A stretch of 64,000 bases of DNA from Acetothermia bacterium UBA3571 (GCA_002375995.1 DFNI01000044.1:29763-93762), one strand, 5' to 3'; positions 41,860 through 50,718 are shown, counted from the first letter of the stretch. Made by a program: numbers and translations. The notes: generated from the letters alone by a model not told the origin.

Positions 41860-42780
41860 TCACAGGAAGGCGGTCCAGAGGTTCATGGTGATGAGGGCTC
41901 CCACCGAAGATATCAGGATCAACGTGGCCATCTCCTCCTCGAAGAACCGATACCGGGCACTGAGCACGATCAGGTTCACCGCGATGGGTGTCCCGTTCAT
42001 GAGGACCACCACCTCCCGCGGAAGCGACTCCAACCCCAGGAGGGCGGCGAACCCCAGGGTGAGGGCCGGAAGGTGGACGAGCCTTAGGGAGGCGAGTCCC
42101 ACCGCGCGGAGCAACCTCCGGTGGGGACGGCCGTACAGAAAGACACCCAGGGAAAACAGGGCCACCGGCGCGGCCGTCTCCCCCAAAAGCCCCGCGGCCC
42201 GATGGAGGAAGAGGGGGAGCTCTGCCCCCACAAGGGACAACGCCACTCCGGCCACCAAGGAGATGATCAAGGGGTTCCGGGTGAACCGCAACAGCACGTC
42301 CGCCACCGCCCGCGAAAGGGGGACCCCCTCCATGCCGTAAAGCTCCAACAACACAAGGACCAAACCCACCGTGAACGGGGCCACCGCCGCGATCATGGAC
42401 ACCGCCAATCGCACCGCCTCCTCCGTCCCGATCACCAACTCGATGAACGGAATCCCAAAGAAGGCCAGGCTCCCGAACACGCTCCCCACGGAAAGGAGAT
42501 AGAAGCTCCCCCGGGAAAGCCCGAAGACTAGGCGAAGGAGCCCCAAGAGAAGGAGCAGGACGGCGATGGGCGCGGCCCCCGCCCCCAGGAACCGGAGGGT
42601 CTCGGGCCCGAACTCGGTCTCCGCGAGCTTCACCAGGAGGTAGGCCGGGAAGGCGAAGAAGTACACGAGGCCATTCAGCACCCGCTCGTCCCCGGCCCGG
42701 AGGATCTCGAGCCTGCGGGAAAGGTACCCCATCCCGATGAGAAGGGCGATCACCGCGGAGCTGGTGATAGCTTTCGGCAT
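41860..42780 (-). CDS. AEC-family (auxin efflux carrier-like) transporter
   Basis: A 306-residue membrane protein with about ten hydrophobic helices in two repeated halves, as in the AEC/BART superfamily. Family marks are the YFFAFPAYLLVKLAE segment near residue 40, GSVFGSLAFFGIPFIE near residue 105 and the PVALFSLGVFL segment near residue 208; NGTPIAVNLIVLS is in the last third. Bacterial members carry malate, malonate or other carboxylates; the substrate here is unknown. It follows dprA by 2 bp, so it shares its transcript. Confidence 0.82.
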   Translation of the reverse strand: MPKAITSSAVIALLIGMGYLSRRLEILRAGDERVLNGLVYFFAFPAYLLVKLAETEFGPETLRFLGAGAAPIAVLLLLLGLLRLVFGLSRGSFYLLSVGSVFGSLAFFGIPFIELVIGTEEAVRLAVSMIAAVAPFTVGLVLVLLELYGMEGVPLSRAVADVLLRFTRNPLIISLVAGVALSLVGAELPLFLHRAAGLLGETAAPVALFSLGVFLYGRPHRRLLRAVGLASLRLVHLPALTLGFAALLGLESLPREVVVLMNGTPIAVNLIVLSARYRFFEEEMATLILISSVGALITMNLWTAFL

Positions 42781-42782
42781 CC

Positions 42783-43871
42783 TTACCTCAAGCGTCCCCG
42801 CAGGTACCTTCCCCCGGGCCCCTCTTCCACCAACCCCGCCAGGGAAAGCTCCAGGAGCACCCGAGCGACAGTAGCGTAGGGAAGCCCCGTTCGCTCCGCC
42901 ACCTCCTCGGCGCTCAACGGCTCCCCTCCCAGGGCTTCGTACACCACCCTCACCTCCCCGGAGAGCTCGGGTTCCTCCTCGGCTTCCTGCTCGCTACCCA
43001 TTCGCAGGCCTGGGAACCTCAACTCCGCGAGAATATCCTCAACCCCCATCACCAGCTTCGCCCCCTCCTGAATGAGGCGGTTGGTGCCCCGGGAGACTTC
43101 CGAGGTGATGGGCCCGGGCACGGCGAAGACCTCTTTCCCTTGCTCCAGGGCGAAATCCGCTGTGATCAGGGCTCCAGACCTCTCCGGGGCCTCCACGACC
43201 ACCACCCCCAAGGACAGCGCGGCGATGATCCGGTTCCTCTTGGGGAAGGTCCACTTGGAGCCCGGGGCCTCCCAGGGATATTCGGAAAGGACCGCGCCCC
43301 GGGAGGCAATCTCTTCCATGAGGCCGTGGGCTCCGGCGGGATAGGGATTTCCCAGCCCCGTCCCCAGGACGGCGACCGTCCGCCCTGCCTCCAGAGCCCC
43401 TCGGTGGGCCGCGGTGTCGATCCCCGGGGCCATCCCTGAAACCACCGTGACCCCACGGGACGCTAGCTCCGCGGCGAGCTTCCGCGCCACCAATCTCCCG
43501 TAGCTCGTGGCCCGCCGGGTCCCCACGATGGCGACGGCCCGCTCGTCCTCGGGGCGCAACTCCCCCAGGACGTAGAGGGCGAGCGGGGGATCGGGGAGGA
43601 CCCGGAGCGCCCCGGGATACCCATCATCCTCCGGGGTGAGGATCGCCGCGCCGGCCCCCTCGGCCAGGGAGAGCTCCTTCACGGGGTCGCACCCGCGGAG
43701 CTCCGCCGCGAGCTTCCCCGCCGCCCCTTCCCCGATCACCGCGGCGAGCTCCGCTTCCGTGGCATTACATACCGCCACGGGATCCCCGAAGGCCTGAAGG
43801 AGGAGCCGCCGCCTCCTTGCGGTCAGGGAAGGCGCGGCGTTCAGGGCGATCCACGCGTACTTCCTCTCCAC
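42783..43871 (-). CDS. dprA: DNA processing protein DprA
   Basis: Loads RecA on incoming single-stranded DNA in natural transformation. The 362-residue protein has an N-terminal SAM-like region, then the Rossmann DprA core: LALYVLGELRPEDERAVAIVGTRRATSYG, VVSGMAPGIDTAAHRGALEAG, TVAVLGTGLGNPYPAG, SEYPWEAPGSKWTFPKRNRIIAALS, ERSGALITADFALEQG. A C-terminal winged-helix DML1-like domain follows (about residues 295-358). The start is GTG at 43871 with no ribosome site, six bases after a TAGAAT box (43878-43883), so the message is probably leaderless. The organism is likely competent for DNA uptake. Confidence 0.93.
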   Translation of the reverse strand: MERKYAWIALNAAPSLTARRRRLLLQAFGDPVAVCNATEAELAAVIGEGAAGKLAAELRGCDPVKELSLAEGAGAAILTPEDDGYPGALRVLPDPPLALYVLGELRPEDERAVAIVGTRRATSYGRLVARKLAAELASRGVTVVSGMAPGIDTAAHRGALEAGRTVAVLGTGLGNPYPAGAHGLMEEIASRGAVLSEYPWEAPGSKWTFPKRNRIIAALSLGVVVVEAPERSGALITADFALEQGKEVFAVPGPITSEVSRGTNRLIQEGAKLVMGVEDILAELRFPGLRMGSEQEAEEEPELSGEVRVVYEALGGEPLSAEEVAERTGLPYATVARVLLELSLAGLVEEGPGGRYLRGRLR

Positions 43872-43877
43872 AGGACG

Positions 43878-43906
43878 ATTCTAGGTGCCGCATCCTTGGT
43901 CCCCAA
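43878..43906 (-). promoter_or_regulatory. dprA promoter, leaderless type
   Basis: On the minus strand: TTGGGG (43901-43906), 17-bp spacer, TAGAAT (43878-43883), six bases before the GTG of dprA. Its -35 touches that of the divergent WD40 promoter at position 43901, so the two polymerases would compete. Confidence 0.5.
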
Positions 43907-43924
43907 CCCCGCTCCAGGTATGAT
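43896..43924 (+). promoter_or_regulatory. promoter of the WD40 gene
   Basis: TTGGTC (43896-43901), 17-bp spacer, TATGAT (43919-43924). Transcription would begin near 43931, leaving an 18-base leader with GGGAGGGG before the ATG at 43949. Confidence 0.6.
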
Positions 43925-43948
43925 GGGAGAAAAATTCGGGAGGGGATC

Positions 43949-44890
43949 ATGAGGAGATGGGGCACGCTCGTGCTTCTCGTCGTGGGCCTCTGGATGCCCA
44001 TTCACGCCGATGCCCTACGGGTCATCTCGGCCCCGGAGGACACCGAGTACCACTACCACGTAGTGGCCTTCTTGCCCGATAACACCCTGGTGGTGGCCCG
44101 GGGAAGGGTCGTGGAGCTCTGGCCTTACCCGTGGGAGGCACCGGCGCGGGTCCTCTCGGGCCACGGGGGAAAGGTCTCCGCCGCCGCGGTCTCGCCGGAC
44201 GGTCGGTACTTGGCCACCGCCGACTCCGACTCCACCATCATCGTGTGGGATACGGGGACCTGGACGGAGATTTACAGGTTCGAGTCCCACTCCTTCGCCG
44301 TGTGGGCCCTGGATTTCTCCCCGGATAGCACGCTCCTTGCTTCGGGGGCGTTCGACAAGACCATCCGGGTATGGGACCTTTCCTTGGGCCTAGAGGTGCT
44401 CCTCCTTGAGGGACATCAGAGTTGGGTCCGCTCGGTGGACTTCTCCCCCGACGGGAAACACCTGGTTTCCAGTTCCTGTGACGGCACGGTGAGGATATGG
44501 GATGTCACCCAGGGGAAGCTCCTTTCCACCATCAAGGCCGGGGTGGATGGGATTTACAACGTCCTCTTCTCCCGGGACGGAAAGACCCTCGTCTGGGGGA
44601 ACTACGAGGGAGATATCAAGTTCTACGACGCCGCAACCTTGGAAGAGTTCAGGGTAATCCCCAACCCCCAGAAGCCCATCTACGGCCTCGCCCTCTCCCC
44701 CGATGGCTCGCTCCTCGCCTCGGCGGGGTTCGACCGGAGGGTGCGGGTGTGGGAGTTCGGGTCCGGAAACTTGGTGGCCGAGTTCTCGGGGCACACCTCC
44801 CACGTGTGGGGCCTGGCCTTTTCCCCGGACGGAAAATACCTCGCCTCCGCGGCCAAGGATGGCACGGTCAGGATCTGGGAACTCCCTTGA
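43949..44890 (+). CDS. exported WD40-repeat protein
   Basis: A 313-residue secreted protein with a signal peptide (about residues 1-21) and seven WD40 blades. The repeats end in IVVWDTGTW, IRVWDLSLG, VRIWDVTQG, IKFYDAATL, VRVWEFGSG and VRIWELP, and each begins with a GH or H-containing hairpin and an SPDG turn. Such beta propellers act as protein-binding platforms; an extracytoplasmic location is notable but known in bacteria. The promoter TTGGTC-17-TATGAT (43896-43924) is divergent from dprA. The start at 43949 is supported by the ribosome site GGGAGGGG. Confidence 0.82.
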   Translation: MRRWGTLVLLVVGLWMPIHADALRVISAPEDTEYHYHVVAFLPDNTLVVARGRVVELWPYPWEAPARVLSGHGGKVSAAAVSPDGRYLATADSDSTIIVWDTGTWTEIYRFESHSFAVWALDFSPDSTLLASGAFDKTIRVWDLSLGLEVLLLEGHQSWVRSVDFSPDGKHLVSSSCDGTVRIWDVTQGKLLSTIKAGVDGIYNVLFSRDGKTLVWGNYEGDIKFYDAATLEEFRVIPNPQKPIYGLALSPDGSLLASAGFDRRVRVWEFGSGNLVAEFSGHTSHVWGLAFSPDGKYLASAAKDGTVRIWELP

Positions 44891-45566
44891 AGGGTTAGCA
44901 GCGGAGATCATCGCCTGCAGGAAGTGTCCCCGGCTCGTCGAGTATCGCGAGGAGGTGGCCCGTAGGAAGCGGCGAGCGTTCCAGGAGCAGGATTATTGGG
45001 GCCGGCCGGTCCCGGGGTACGGGGATCCTGAGGCGCACCTTGTCATCGTGGGCCTCGCCCCAGCGGCCCACGGCGCCAACCGCACCGGACGGATGTTCAC
45101 CGGGGACGGCCCCCGGGGCGCGGGGGATACCCTGATGCGGGCCCTCCACCGCCTGGGCCTCGCCAATATCCCCTACTCCCGGGACCGGAACGACGGGTTG
45201 TGCCTGCGCGGTGTATTCCTCACCGCGGTGGTGCGGTGCGCCCCGCCGGGGAACCGCCCTACCCCCTCCGAGATCGCCAACTGCCTCCCGTACCTCGTGC
45301 GGGAGCTCCGGCTCCTGGGGGAAGCCCGGGCGTTGCTCGCCCTGGGACGGGTGGCGTTCGACGGGTGTTTGCGGGCCCTGGGGGCACTGGGTGTAGAGAC
45401 TCCCAAGCCGAAACCGGCGTTCGCCCACGGCGTCTGCTATCGGTTAGGCCGCTATTGGCTCGTGGCTTCCTACCACCCCTCCCGCCAGAACACCCAGACG
45501 GGGCGCCTGAGCGAGGAGGCGTTCCTCGAGGCCGTGGCCGCGGCCAAGGGGTTGGCCGGCCTCTAG
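44859..45566 (+). CDS. uracil-DNA glycosylase, family 5 (UdgB type)
   Basis: Excises uracil from DNA; family 5 enzymes carry a [4Fe-4S] cluster and are typical of thermophiles. The four cluster cysteines are in ACRKCPRLV, VVRCAPPGN and IANCLPYL. The active-site region GLAPAAHGANRTGRMFTGD, with Ala-His in place of the Asp/Asn of other families, is the family 5 mark. The second motif is ASYHPSRQNTQTG. The only in-frame ATG is at 44859, inside the WD40 gene (32-bp overlap); a start near 44900 would need an unusual codon. It ends 4 bp inside the convergent barrel-like gene. Confidence 0.85.
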   Translation: MARSGSGNSLEGLAAEIIACRKCPRLVEYREEVARRKRRAFQEQDYWGRPVPGYGDPEAHLVIVGLAPAAHGANRTGRMFTGDGPRGAGDTLMRALHRLGLANIPYSRDRNDGLCLRGVFLTAVVRCAPPGNRPTPSEIANCLPYLVRELRLLGEARALLALGRVAFDGCLRALGALGVETPKPKPAFAHGVCYRLGRYWLVASYHPSRQNTQTGRLSEEAFLEAVAAAKGLAGL

Positions 45567-46417
45567 AACCGGACCCTGACCTCGGCCCCCACGGCTTGGA
45601 GCCTGAACGGGAAGGCTATGGTCGCCCGCAGGTAGCTCTCCGCCCGCTCCTCATCGAACCCGAACGCGAGGGATATAGGGGATGGGCCCTGGGACGTGGC
45701 CGCTGCGTTCAGGCTGAACCGGAACGGATCCGGGTTGCAGGAAAGGAAGAGGCTCGCCCGCTGGAGGCCCTCCGGACCGAAGGTCACTTGGACGGTGGCC
45801 CGGAGCGGAGCTTCCTGGTACCCGAACTCCGCAATGGAGTAATCCCATCCCACGAGGAAATAGCTCCGCAACGTGATCCAAAAAGGATAGAGCTGATATC
45901 CGAACGCGAGGCCCTTGCGCCCGAGGCGCGGGGGAAAGGGGTAGAGGGCTGCCCCCACGGTGGTCTCTAGCCAAAGGTCTTCCCACGAGACGTATCCGGC
46001 AGCCGAGCCGGTGAGGGTTGGTGAAGGTGTGTCCAAGGGGTCCTGGATGTAGAGGTCCAGTTGGGCGCTTACCCGGGCCTCGCCCGCGGGGAGGTCCCAG
46101 GGCTGGGGGGAGAAACGCACGCCTTGGCGGATAGAGACGAGGCCGCGGGGGGAAAACCCTCCCTGGAGGGAGAGGCGAAGGGGATCCCATTCCGCGCTCC
46201 CCCGTAGGGTAAGGGTCCAGTCGAGCCCCGGAAGGGGAAGGGAGAGGTTAGCCCCGACCATAAGGGGCTCCAGGGGGAAGTCCACGTTGAGGATAGCGGC
46301 GCCGCTGAGTCCTGTAGCTCCCCGACCATCGGCCCGGAACCCGACGGTGCCCGAGATCTCCCCGAGCCCCGAGAGGGAAAAGACGAGCGACACGGCGAAA
46401 ACAATGATCGCACGCAT
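45563..46417 (-). CDS. exported beta-barrel-like protein, unknown function
   Basis: A 284-residue exported protein with a signal peptide (MRAIIVFAVSLVFSLSGLGE). The mature part is made of alternating strand-like segments of 9-12 residues and ends in AVGAEVRVRF, a terminal aromatic as in outer-membrane proteins. This is compatible with an outer-membrane barrel but no family is recognised. The ATG at 46417 is eight bases after a TATACT box on the minus strand (46426-46431), with no ribosome site, so a leaderless mRNA is likely; the longer reading from 46489 would add 24 unrelated residues before the signal. Confidence 0.62.
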   Translation of the reverse strand: MRAIIVFAVSLVFSLSGLGEISGTVGFRADGRGATGLSGAAILNVDFPLEPLMVGANLSLPLPGLDWTLTLRGSAEWDPLRLSLQGGFSPRGLVSIRQGVRFSPQPWDLPAGEARVSAQLDLYIQDPLDTPSPTLTGSAAGYVSWEDLWLETTVGAALYPFPPRLGRKGLAFGYQLYPFWITLRSYFLVGWDYSIAEFGYQEAPLRATVQVTFGPEGLQRASLFLSCNPDPFRFSLNAAATSQGPSPISLAFGFDEERAESYLRATIAFPFRLQAVGAEVRVRF

Positions 46418-46425
46418 AGCGGGGG

Positions 46426-46431
46426 AGTATA
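46426..46431 (-). promoter_or_regulatory. -10 box of the barrel-like protein gene, leaderless type
   Basis: On the minus strand TATACT ends eight bases before the ATG at 46417; the intervening bases are C-rich with no ribosome site. No good -35 is seen. Confidence 0.45.
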
Positions 46432-46503
46432 CGGTGGAAGGGGTGGGAGGGGAAGCTAAAATAAAGGCTACCAAAGAATCTGTAGTCATTTAAAGGAGGC
46501 CGA

Positions 46504-47175
46504 ATGGGGTTCTGGAAACGGGTCGGTGCGCTCCTCTTCGAGCAACCCCCCACCACCCTCTTCGTCGAGCACGGGAAGAAGGTCTGCCGTGCCACCGAGT
46601 ACCTCCTTTTGGTGATGGAGGCCTTCGCCCAGGGGGATGACTTCGTTTCCTTAAAGGCCGAGGTGGACCGCTGGGAACACGAGGCCGACCAGATAAAGCA
46701 CCAAATACGGAAGAAGCTTCCCCGCAGCGACCTCTTCCTCCCCATGGCCCGGGGCGACCTCATGGACCTCTTGTGGCAGCAGGACGAGATCGCCGACAAG
46801 GCCCAGGATGCAGTGCACCTCCTCTCCCTCCTCCCCCTCACCCTCCCTCAGGAGCTGGGGGAGATTTGGTCCCAGATCGCCACCGGGGTCAGAAGGAGCC
46901 AGCGGGCCTATTGCGAGCTCATAGAGAGTCTCGAACGGCACCTCAAGGGGGAGCGGCAGCTGGCAGGAAGGATGCGGGAGCTTTTGGCGGAGATCGGGGA
47001 AGAAGAGCACGGGGTCTCCACCGCCGAGGATCGGTTCGTGGAGGCCATCTACCGGCAACGGGACATGGATGCCTTCACGAAGATCCACCTGGTGGAGGTG
47101 GCCCGCACCGTGGGCCAGGTGGCGGGGCACATGGAGAACGCCGCCGGTAGGATCTGCCTCTTATTTTTGGGGTGA
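46504..47175 (+). CDS. DUF47/PhoU-like protein (phosphate transport accessory)
   Basis: A 223-residue helical protein of the DUF47 (TIGR00153) family, PhoU-like coiled bundles that regulate PiT-type phosphate carriers. The N-terminus (FWKRVGALLFEQPPTTLFVEHGKKVCRATEYL), EADQIKHQIRKKLPRSDLFLPMARGDLMDLLWQQDEIAD and the last helices match the family. The pit permease gene, usually adjacent, is not here. AAAGGAGG precedes the ATG. It is followed after 70 bp by rplM, which has its own promoter. Confidence 0.8.
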   Translation: MGFWKRVGALLFEQPPTTLFVEHGKKVCRATEYLLLVMEAFAQGDDFVSLKAEVDRWEHEADQIKHQIRKKLPRSDLFLPMARGDLMDLLWQQDEIADKAQDAVHLLSLLPLTLPQELGEIWSQIATGVRRSQRAYCELIESLERHLKGERQLAGRMRELLAEIGEEEHGVSTAEDRFVEAIYRQRDMDAFTKIHLVEVARTVGQVAGHMENAAGRICLLFLG

Positions 47176-47177
47176 GC

Positions 47178-47207
47178 TTGAGCTCACAGGAATCCACCGG
47201 ATATAAT
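47178..47207 (+). promoter_or_regulatory. promoter of rplM
   Basis: TTGAGC (47178-47183), 18-bp spacer, perfect TATAAT (47202-47207). The leader is about 32 bases and contains the AAGGAGG ribosome site. Confidence 0.72.
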
Positions 47208-47245
47208 CCCCGTCCGGATCCGTTTCCCAACAGCAAGGAGGCAAA

Positions 47246-47689
47246 ATGCAGAAGACTTACATGGCCAAAAAAGAAGACGCCGGCATCACCTTCAAGCGGG
47301 AGTGGTACGTGGTCGATGCCACCGACCAGCCATTGGGGCGGCTCGCTTCCAAGATCGCCATCATCCTCCAGGGCAAGCACAAGCCCACCTATACCCCCCA
47401 CTTCGACGTGGGCGACTACGTCATCGTGGTGAACGCCGAGAAGGTGAAGCTCACGGGGAAGAAGTGGGAACAAAAGCTTTACCGACACCACACCGGCTAC
47501 GTGGGACACCTCCGGGAGATACCCTATGAGGAGCTGGTGAAGGTGCATCCCGACTGGCCCATAAAGCTGGCGGTAAAGAGGATGCTCCCCAAGAACAACC
47601 TGGGCCGGCGGATGCTGCGCAAGCTCAAGATCTACGCCGGTCCGGATCATCCCCACAAGGCCCAGAAGCCCAAGCCCCTCTCCCTCTGA
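47246..47689 (+). CDS. rplM: ribosomal protein L13
   Basis: Large-subunit protein L13, 147 residues. KREWYVVDATDQPLGRLASKIAIILQGKHKPTYTPH, the YRHHTGYVGHLR segment and VKRMLPKNNLGRRMLRKLKIYAGPDHPHKAQKP are diagnostic. The ATG at 47246 follows AAGGAGG; a second ATG at 47261 is the alternative. It has its own strong promoter TTGAGC-18-TATAAT (47178-47207). rpsI, its almost universal downstream partner in bacteria, is absent: the next gene encodes an unrelated secreted protein. Confidence 0.95.
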   Translation: MQKTYMAKKEDAGITFKREWYVVDATDQPLGRLASKIAIILQGKHKPTYTPHFDVGDYVIVVNAEKVKLTGKKWEQKLYRHHTGYVGHLREIPYEELVKVHPDWPIKLAVKRMLPKNNLGRRMLRKLKIYAGPDHPHKAQKPKPLSL

Positions 47690-47818
47690 CCCTTCCCCCT
47701 GGGCCACGCTGCCCCCGTGGGGCGGACACCTGTCACAGACCCCTATGACAAATTGAGGTAACCCGCGGGGCAGCCTTCCTACTGATCCCTAAGGCTCAGA
47801 GGTACGCTCCCTCCAGCC

Positions 47819-48424
47819 ATGCGGATGAGTAGGAAGGCCTTGGTGGGATTGCTCGTCTTGCTTTTCGGGGTCACGGTTTCCGCTGAGCGCATGGCCGTTT
47901 TGGTTCAATGCGCCATAGGGATCCCGCCCCAAGCGATCCGGCAACTCCGGCTCTACACCGCCCAGCGGGCCGCGGCTTACAGCGGCCTCTCCGTCGTCCC
48001 CGACCACGAGGTCCGCCGGGCAGAGGCCCAGGCGGGGATCTTCCTGGGCACCTACATCCCTGAGGACGGGGTACGGAAGATCCTCCGGGCGGTGGGGGCG
48101 GAGTACCTCCTTGTGGTGCGAATCATCGGCTGGGAGGACAAGTGGGAGATCCGGGCGGAACGGGCCCTTCTCGTCTCCGGGGTGGGGCTCCTGGACCCCA
48201 CCTTGGGGAACCTCCTGGGCCCGTTGGGGCTGCTTTCCGCCTTGGACCGGAGGGCCGAGGTGACCCTTCTCATCCGCCTCTACAACCAGGAGGGACTCAT
48301 CCACGCCAACGTGATCTCGGTGGACGATGCCCCGTTTTTCCTTTCCTGGATCTTCTCCGATCCCATGCGTGCGGCCCGGAAGGCGGTGGACATGGCCCTC
48401 AAGGACGTGCTCCAGATGCTGTGA
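47819..48424 (+). CDS. exported protein, unknown function
   Basis: A 201-residue exported protein with signal peptide (about residues 4-23). The mature part begins with ERMAVLVQCAIGIPPQAIRQLRLYTAQRAAAYSGLSVVPDHEVRRA, which recalls the nucleotide-binding-like fold found in periplasmic TolB-N or CsgG-type lipoproteins, and continues with a YLLVVRIIGWEDKWEIRAER strand pair. I cannot name a family. The ATG at 47819 has a second ATG two codons on; no strong ribosome site is seen. It lies ahead of the PKD-domain gene on the same strand. Confidence 0.6.
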   Translation: MRMSRKALVGLLVLLFGVTVSAERMAVLVQCAIGIPPQAIRQLRLYTAQRAAAYSGLSVVPDHEVRRAEAQAGIFLGTYIPEDGVRKILRAVGAEYLLVVRIIGWEDKWEIRAERALLVSGVGLLDPTLGNLLGPLGLLSALDRRAEVTLLIRLYNQEGLIHANVISVDDAPFFLSWIFSDPMRAARKAVDMALKDVLQML

Positions 48425-48444
48425 AGAGGAGGTAACCGCCATCA

Positions 48445-48474
48445 CTGACCTGGTGGTGGTGATGCAGTTAGACT
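48445..48474 (+). promoter_or_regulatory. possible promoter of the PKD-domain gene
   Basis: CTGACC (48445-48450), 18-bp spacer, TAGACT (48469-48474), each matching consensus at four of six bases; 34 bases before the ATG, which has GGAGGG. Confidence 0.35.
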
Positions 48475-48508
48475 GGAGATCGGCGGCAACAATCGGAAGG
48501 AGGGTGAT

Positions 48509-50689
48509 ATGAGGAGGAAGATCAGCCTGTTGCTACTGGCGATCCTGGCCCCAAGCGTGCTCTGGGCCCAGGGGTATTTCGAGGTGACCCAAGGGGGCCT
48601 CACGAGGAGCGTCCAGCCCCTGGTGGGCACCCAGGACGCCGCCGCGTTCTACGCTTACGCTGGGTTCGACTTCAGCTCCACCAATCCCTTGGCGGCGGAC
48701 GACACCACGGTCCTTTTCCTTTACCGGGACCCGGCCGGCGAGCTTTATCTCTTCGTGATCCACGACGCGAGCACCAGCACCACCGGGGGCTCGGTCGAGC
48801 TCTCCATCCAGGGTATCCCCGCCGTGGCCGACGTCTTGGTGCAGGATGATCCCTCGAACGTGGACCAAAACGATACCTACGACGTAGCCACGGGGAGGTT
48901 CACCTGGGTGTGGGGCGCCGGGCGCACCGACGGGATGGTTTTGGGGCCGTTGGGACCGGAGTTCCAGCTCACCATTACCCCCGTTGCCCTCACGGGGATC
49001 ACCGCGGTGGCCTTCTTAAGCGGTGATATCGCTGCCCCCGAGAGGATCGAGCTCAATACCGTGGACAGCATCACCCTCGTGGGCTCCCCGAACCAGCGGC
49101 CAGTGGTGAGCTTCACCGTCTCCCCGGCTGAGCCCAGGATCCGCCAGGAAGTTAAGTTCGACGCCACCGACAGTTACGACCCCGACGGGAGTATCGTGGA
49201 GTACCGTTGGGACTTCGACGGGGACGGAACGGTGGACCTCACCACCTCGGATCCCGTGGTCAGCTACGTTTACGAAGAGAGCGGGACTTACAACCCTGTG
49301 CTCACCGCGGTGGATGATGCCGGTGCCGCGGCCAGCTACACTGGCACCATCTACGTGTCCCCGGTGACCCTGGTCGCCACCCGTTCCATCTCCGCCATGA
49401 CCGTGCTCCCCGGCTACACCTTCCGGGTCACGGTCAGGATCCGCGCTGATCAGGATATGGCCGGGGTGGGATTGGACGAGGACCTTCCCGTGGGCTGGGA
49501 GGTCACCCCCGTGGAGAACGGCGGAGCCATCTTTAAGCGGGCCACCACCCAATGGGTCTTCATGGACATGCTGCGAGCGGGGACGGAGCGCGTGATCACC
49601 TACGACGTAACCGTCCCAGAAGCCGACGTCCTCAAGGCCATAAGGCTTCCCCAACGCTTCTGCATCCAGGGGACGGTTCAGGCCAAGGTGCCGGAGGTGG
49701 TGGCCCCGGTGGGAGGGGAGTCTTGTGTGATGGTCAACGACTGCCTCCCCGTGCTCGAGGCCATCGCCCACCTGGTCCCCGCTGAGGCCCCCGGCCAGAC
49801 GGACAAGATCGACCTGCGCCTTCCCGAGACCATCACCGCGCAACAACTCCGGCGGGCCGCCGAGCTTTGGGCCATGGACCAGCCGGTGGTGGACACCTGT
49901 GGGGAGACCATCGACCAGGCCACCCTCAAGCTGATCGCCGCCTATGCCGAGAGCTGCACCCCCATCGATAGACCTCTTCCCGAGATGCCCAAAGCCAACG
50001 TCACCGTGACCCGCACCATCTTGGCCCCCATCCCCTGTCAGGGCGTGGTCCTGGGGTTCTACGATTCCGCCGGTAACCCCATCGGCAACACCTTCACGGT
50101 GAAGGTGGAGGTCACCACCGATGCCGACGTGATTGCGGTGGGGATCGACGAGGACCTCCCCATCGGCTGGAAGGTGACCCCCCTGGACAACGGCGGCTTC
50201 GTGTACAAGCCGTCCAAGATCCAGTGGACGTATCTGGGGCTTTTGCGGGCCGGTGAGACCCGGACCATCGTCTACGAAGTGGAAGTCCCGCCCACCCTGC
50301 CCGTTGAGCCACCGCCTCCGGACGGCTGCGGCATCTATCACGTTGAGCACATCGCCGGCGTGGCCGACACCGGGCTCCCCTGTATCGAGGATATCCCCAT
50401 CGGCGGGGACAACCGGGTGGAGCTCACCAAGTGCCTGAACGTTATCGTCGCCATCTCCCGCTGGGACGTGGAGCGGGACACCGTGGACCTCTCGCTCTCG
50501 GACCTCATCACCTTGCCCCAGGTCCAGCGGGCCGTGGCCTTCTGGCTAGAGGAGGAGTCGGTACCCTACACCTGTGGGGCCAAGATCGACTTCGAGACCC
50601 TGAAGGAGATCATCGCCCTGTGGCTCACCAACACCCCGATCTGCGAGGCATTGCCCGCGGCAGCTCCAGGGGAATGCCAGGGTCGCTAG
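48509..50689 (+). CDS. large secreted protein with a PKD domain and two dockerin-like repeat units
   Basis: A 726-residue exported protein with signal peptide (residues 1-20). After an N-terminal beta domain (21-190) comes a PKD domain (about 192-285, with DATDSYDPDGSIVEYRWDFDGDGT). Two tandem units of about 200 residues follow. Each has a beta domain with a DEDLP(V/I)GW..TP..NGG core and then a helical segment (DLRLPETITAQQLRRAAELW; DLSLSDLITLPQVQRAVAFW) leading to a (V/Y)DTCG..ID..TLK-like ending. The helical parts resemble dockerin-like modules. The units are about 287-488 and 497-716. It probably acts on the cell surface. Confidence 0.75.
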   Translation: MRRKISLLLLAILAPSVLWAQGYFEVTQGGLTRSVQPLVGTQDAAAFYAYAGFDFSSTNPLAADDTTVLFLYRDPAGELYLFVIHDASTSTTGGSVELSIQGIPAVADVLVQDDPSNVDQNDTYDVATGRFTWVWGAGRTDGMVLGPLGPEFQLTITPVALTGITAVAFLSGDIAAPERIELNTVDSITLVGSPNQRPVVSFTVSPAEPRIRQEVKFDATDSYDPDGSIVEYRWDFDGDGTVDLTTSDPVVSYVYEESGTYNPVLTAVDDAGAAASYTGTIYVSPVTLVATRSISAMTVLPGYTFRVTVRIRADQDMAGVGLDEDLPVGWEVTPVENGGAIFKRATTQWVFMDMLRAGTERVITYDVTVPEADVLKAIRLPQRFCIQGTVQAKVPEVVAPVGGESCVMVNDCLPVLEAIAHLVPAEAPGQTDKIDLRLPETITAQQLRRAAELWAMDQPVVDTCGETIDQATLKLIAAYAESCTPIDRPLPEMPKANVTVTRTILAPIPCQGVVLGFYDSAGNPIGNTFTVKVEVTTDADVIAVGIDEDLPIGWKVTPLDNGGFVYKPSKIQWTYLGLLRAGETRTIVYEVEVPPTLPVEPPPPDGCGIYHVEHIAGVADTGLPCIEDIPIGGDNRVELTKCLNVIVAISRWDVERDTVDLSLSDLITLPQVQRAVAFWLEEESVPYTCGAKIDFETLKEIIALWLTNTPICEALPAAAPGECQGR

Positions 50690-50718
50690 GGGAGGTGAGC
50701 ACGGGCTGGTCTTCCGTG

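Noticed and set aside
44270..44300. GGTTCGAGTCC, like a tRNA T-loop
   Set aside because: It is inside the WD40 coding sequence, the T-stem does not pair and no acceptor, D or anticodon arms are found.
49016..50350. 444-residue minus-strand frame opposite the PKD-domain gene
   Set aside because: Composition follows codon-complement bias; the PKD domain and repeats on the other strand are convincing.
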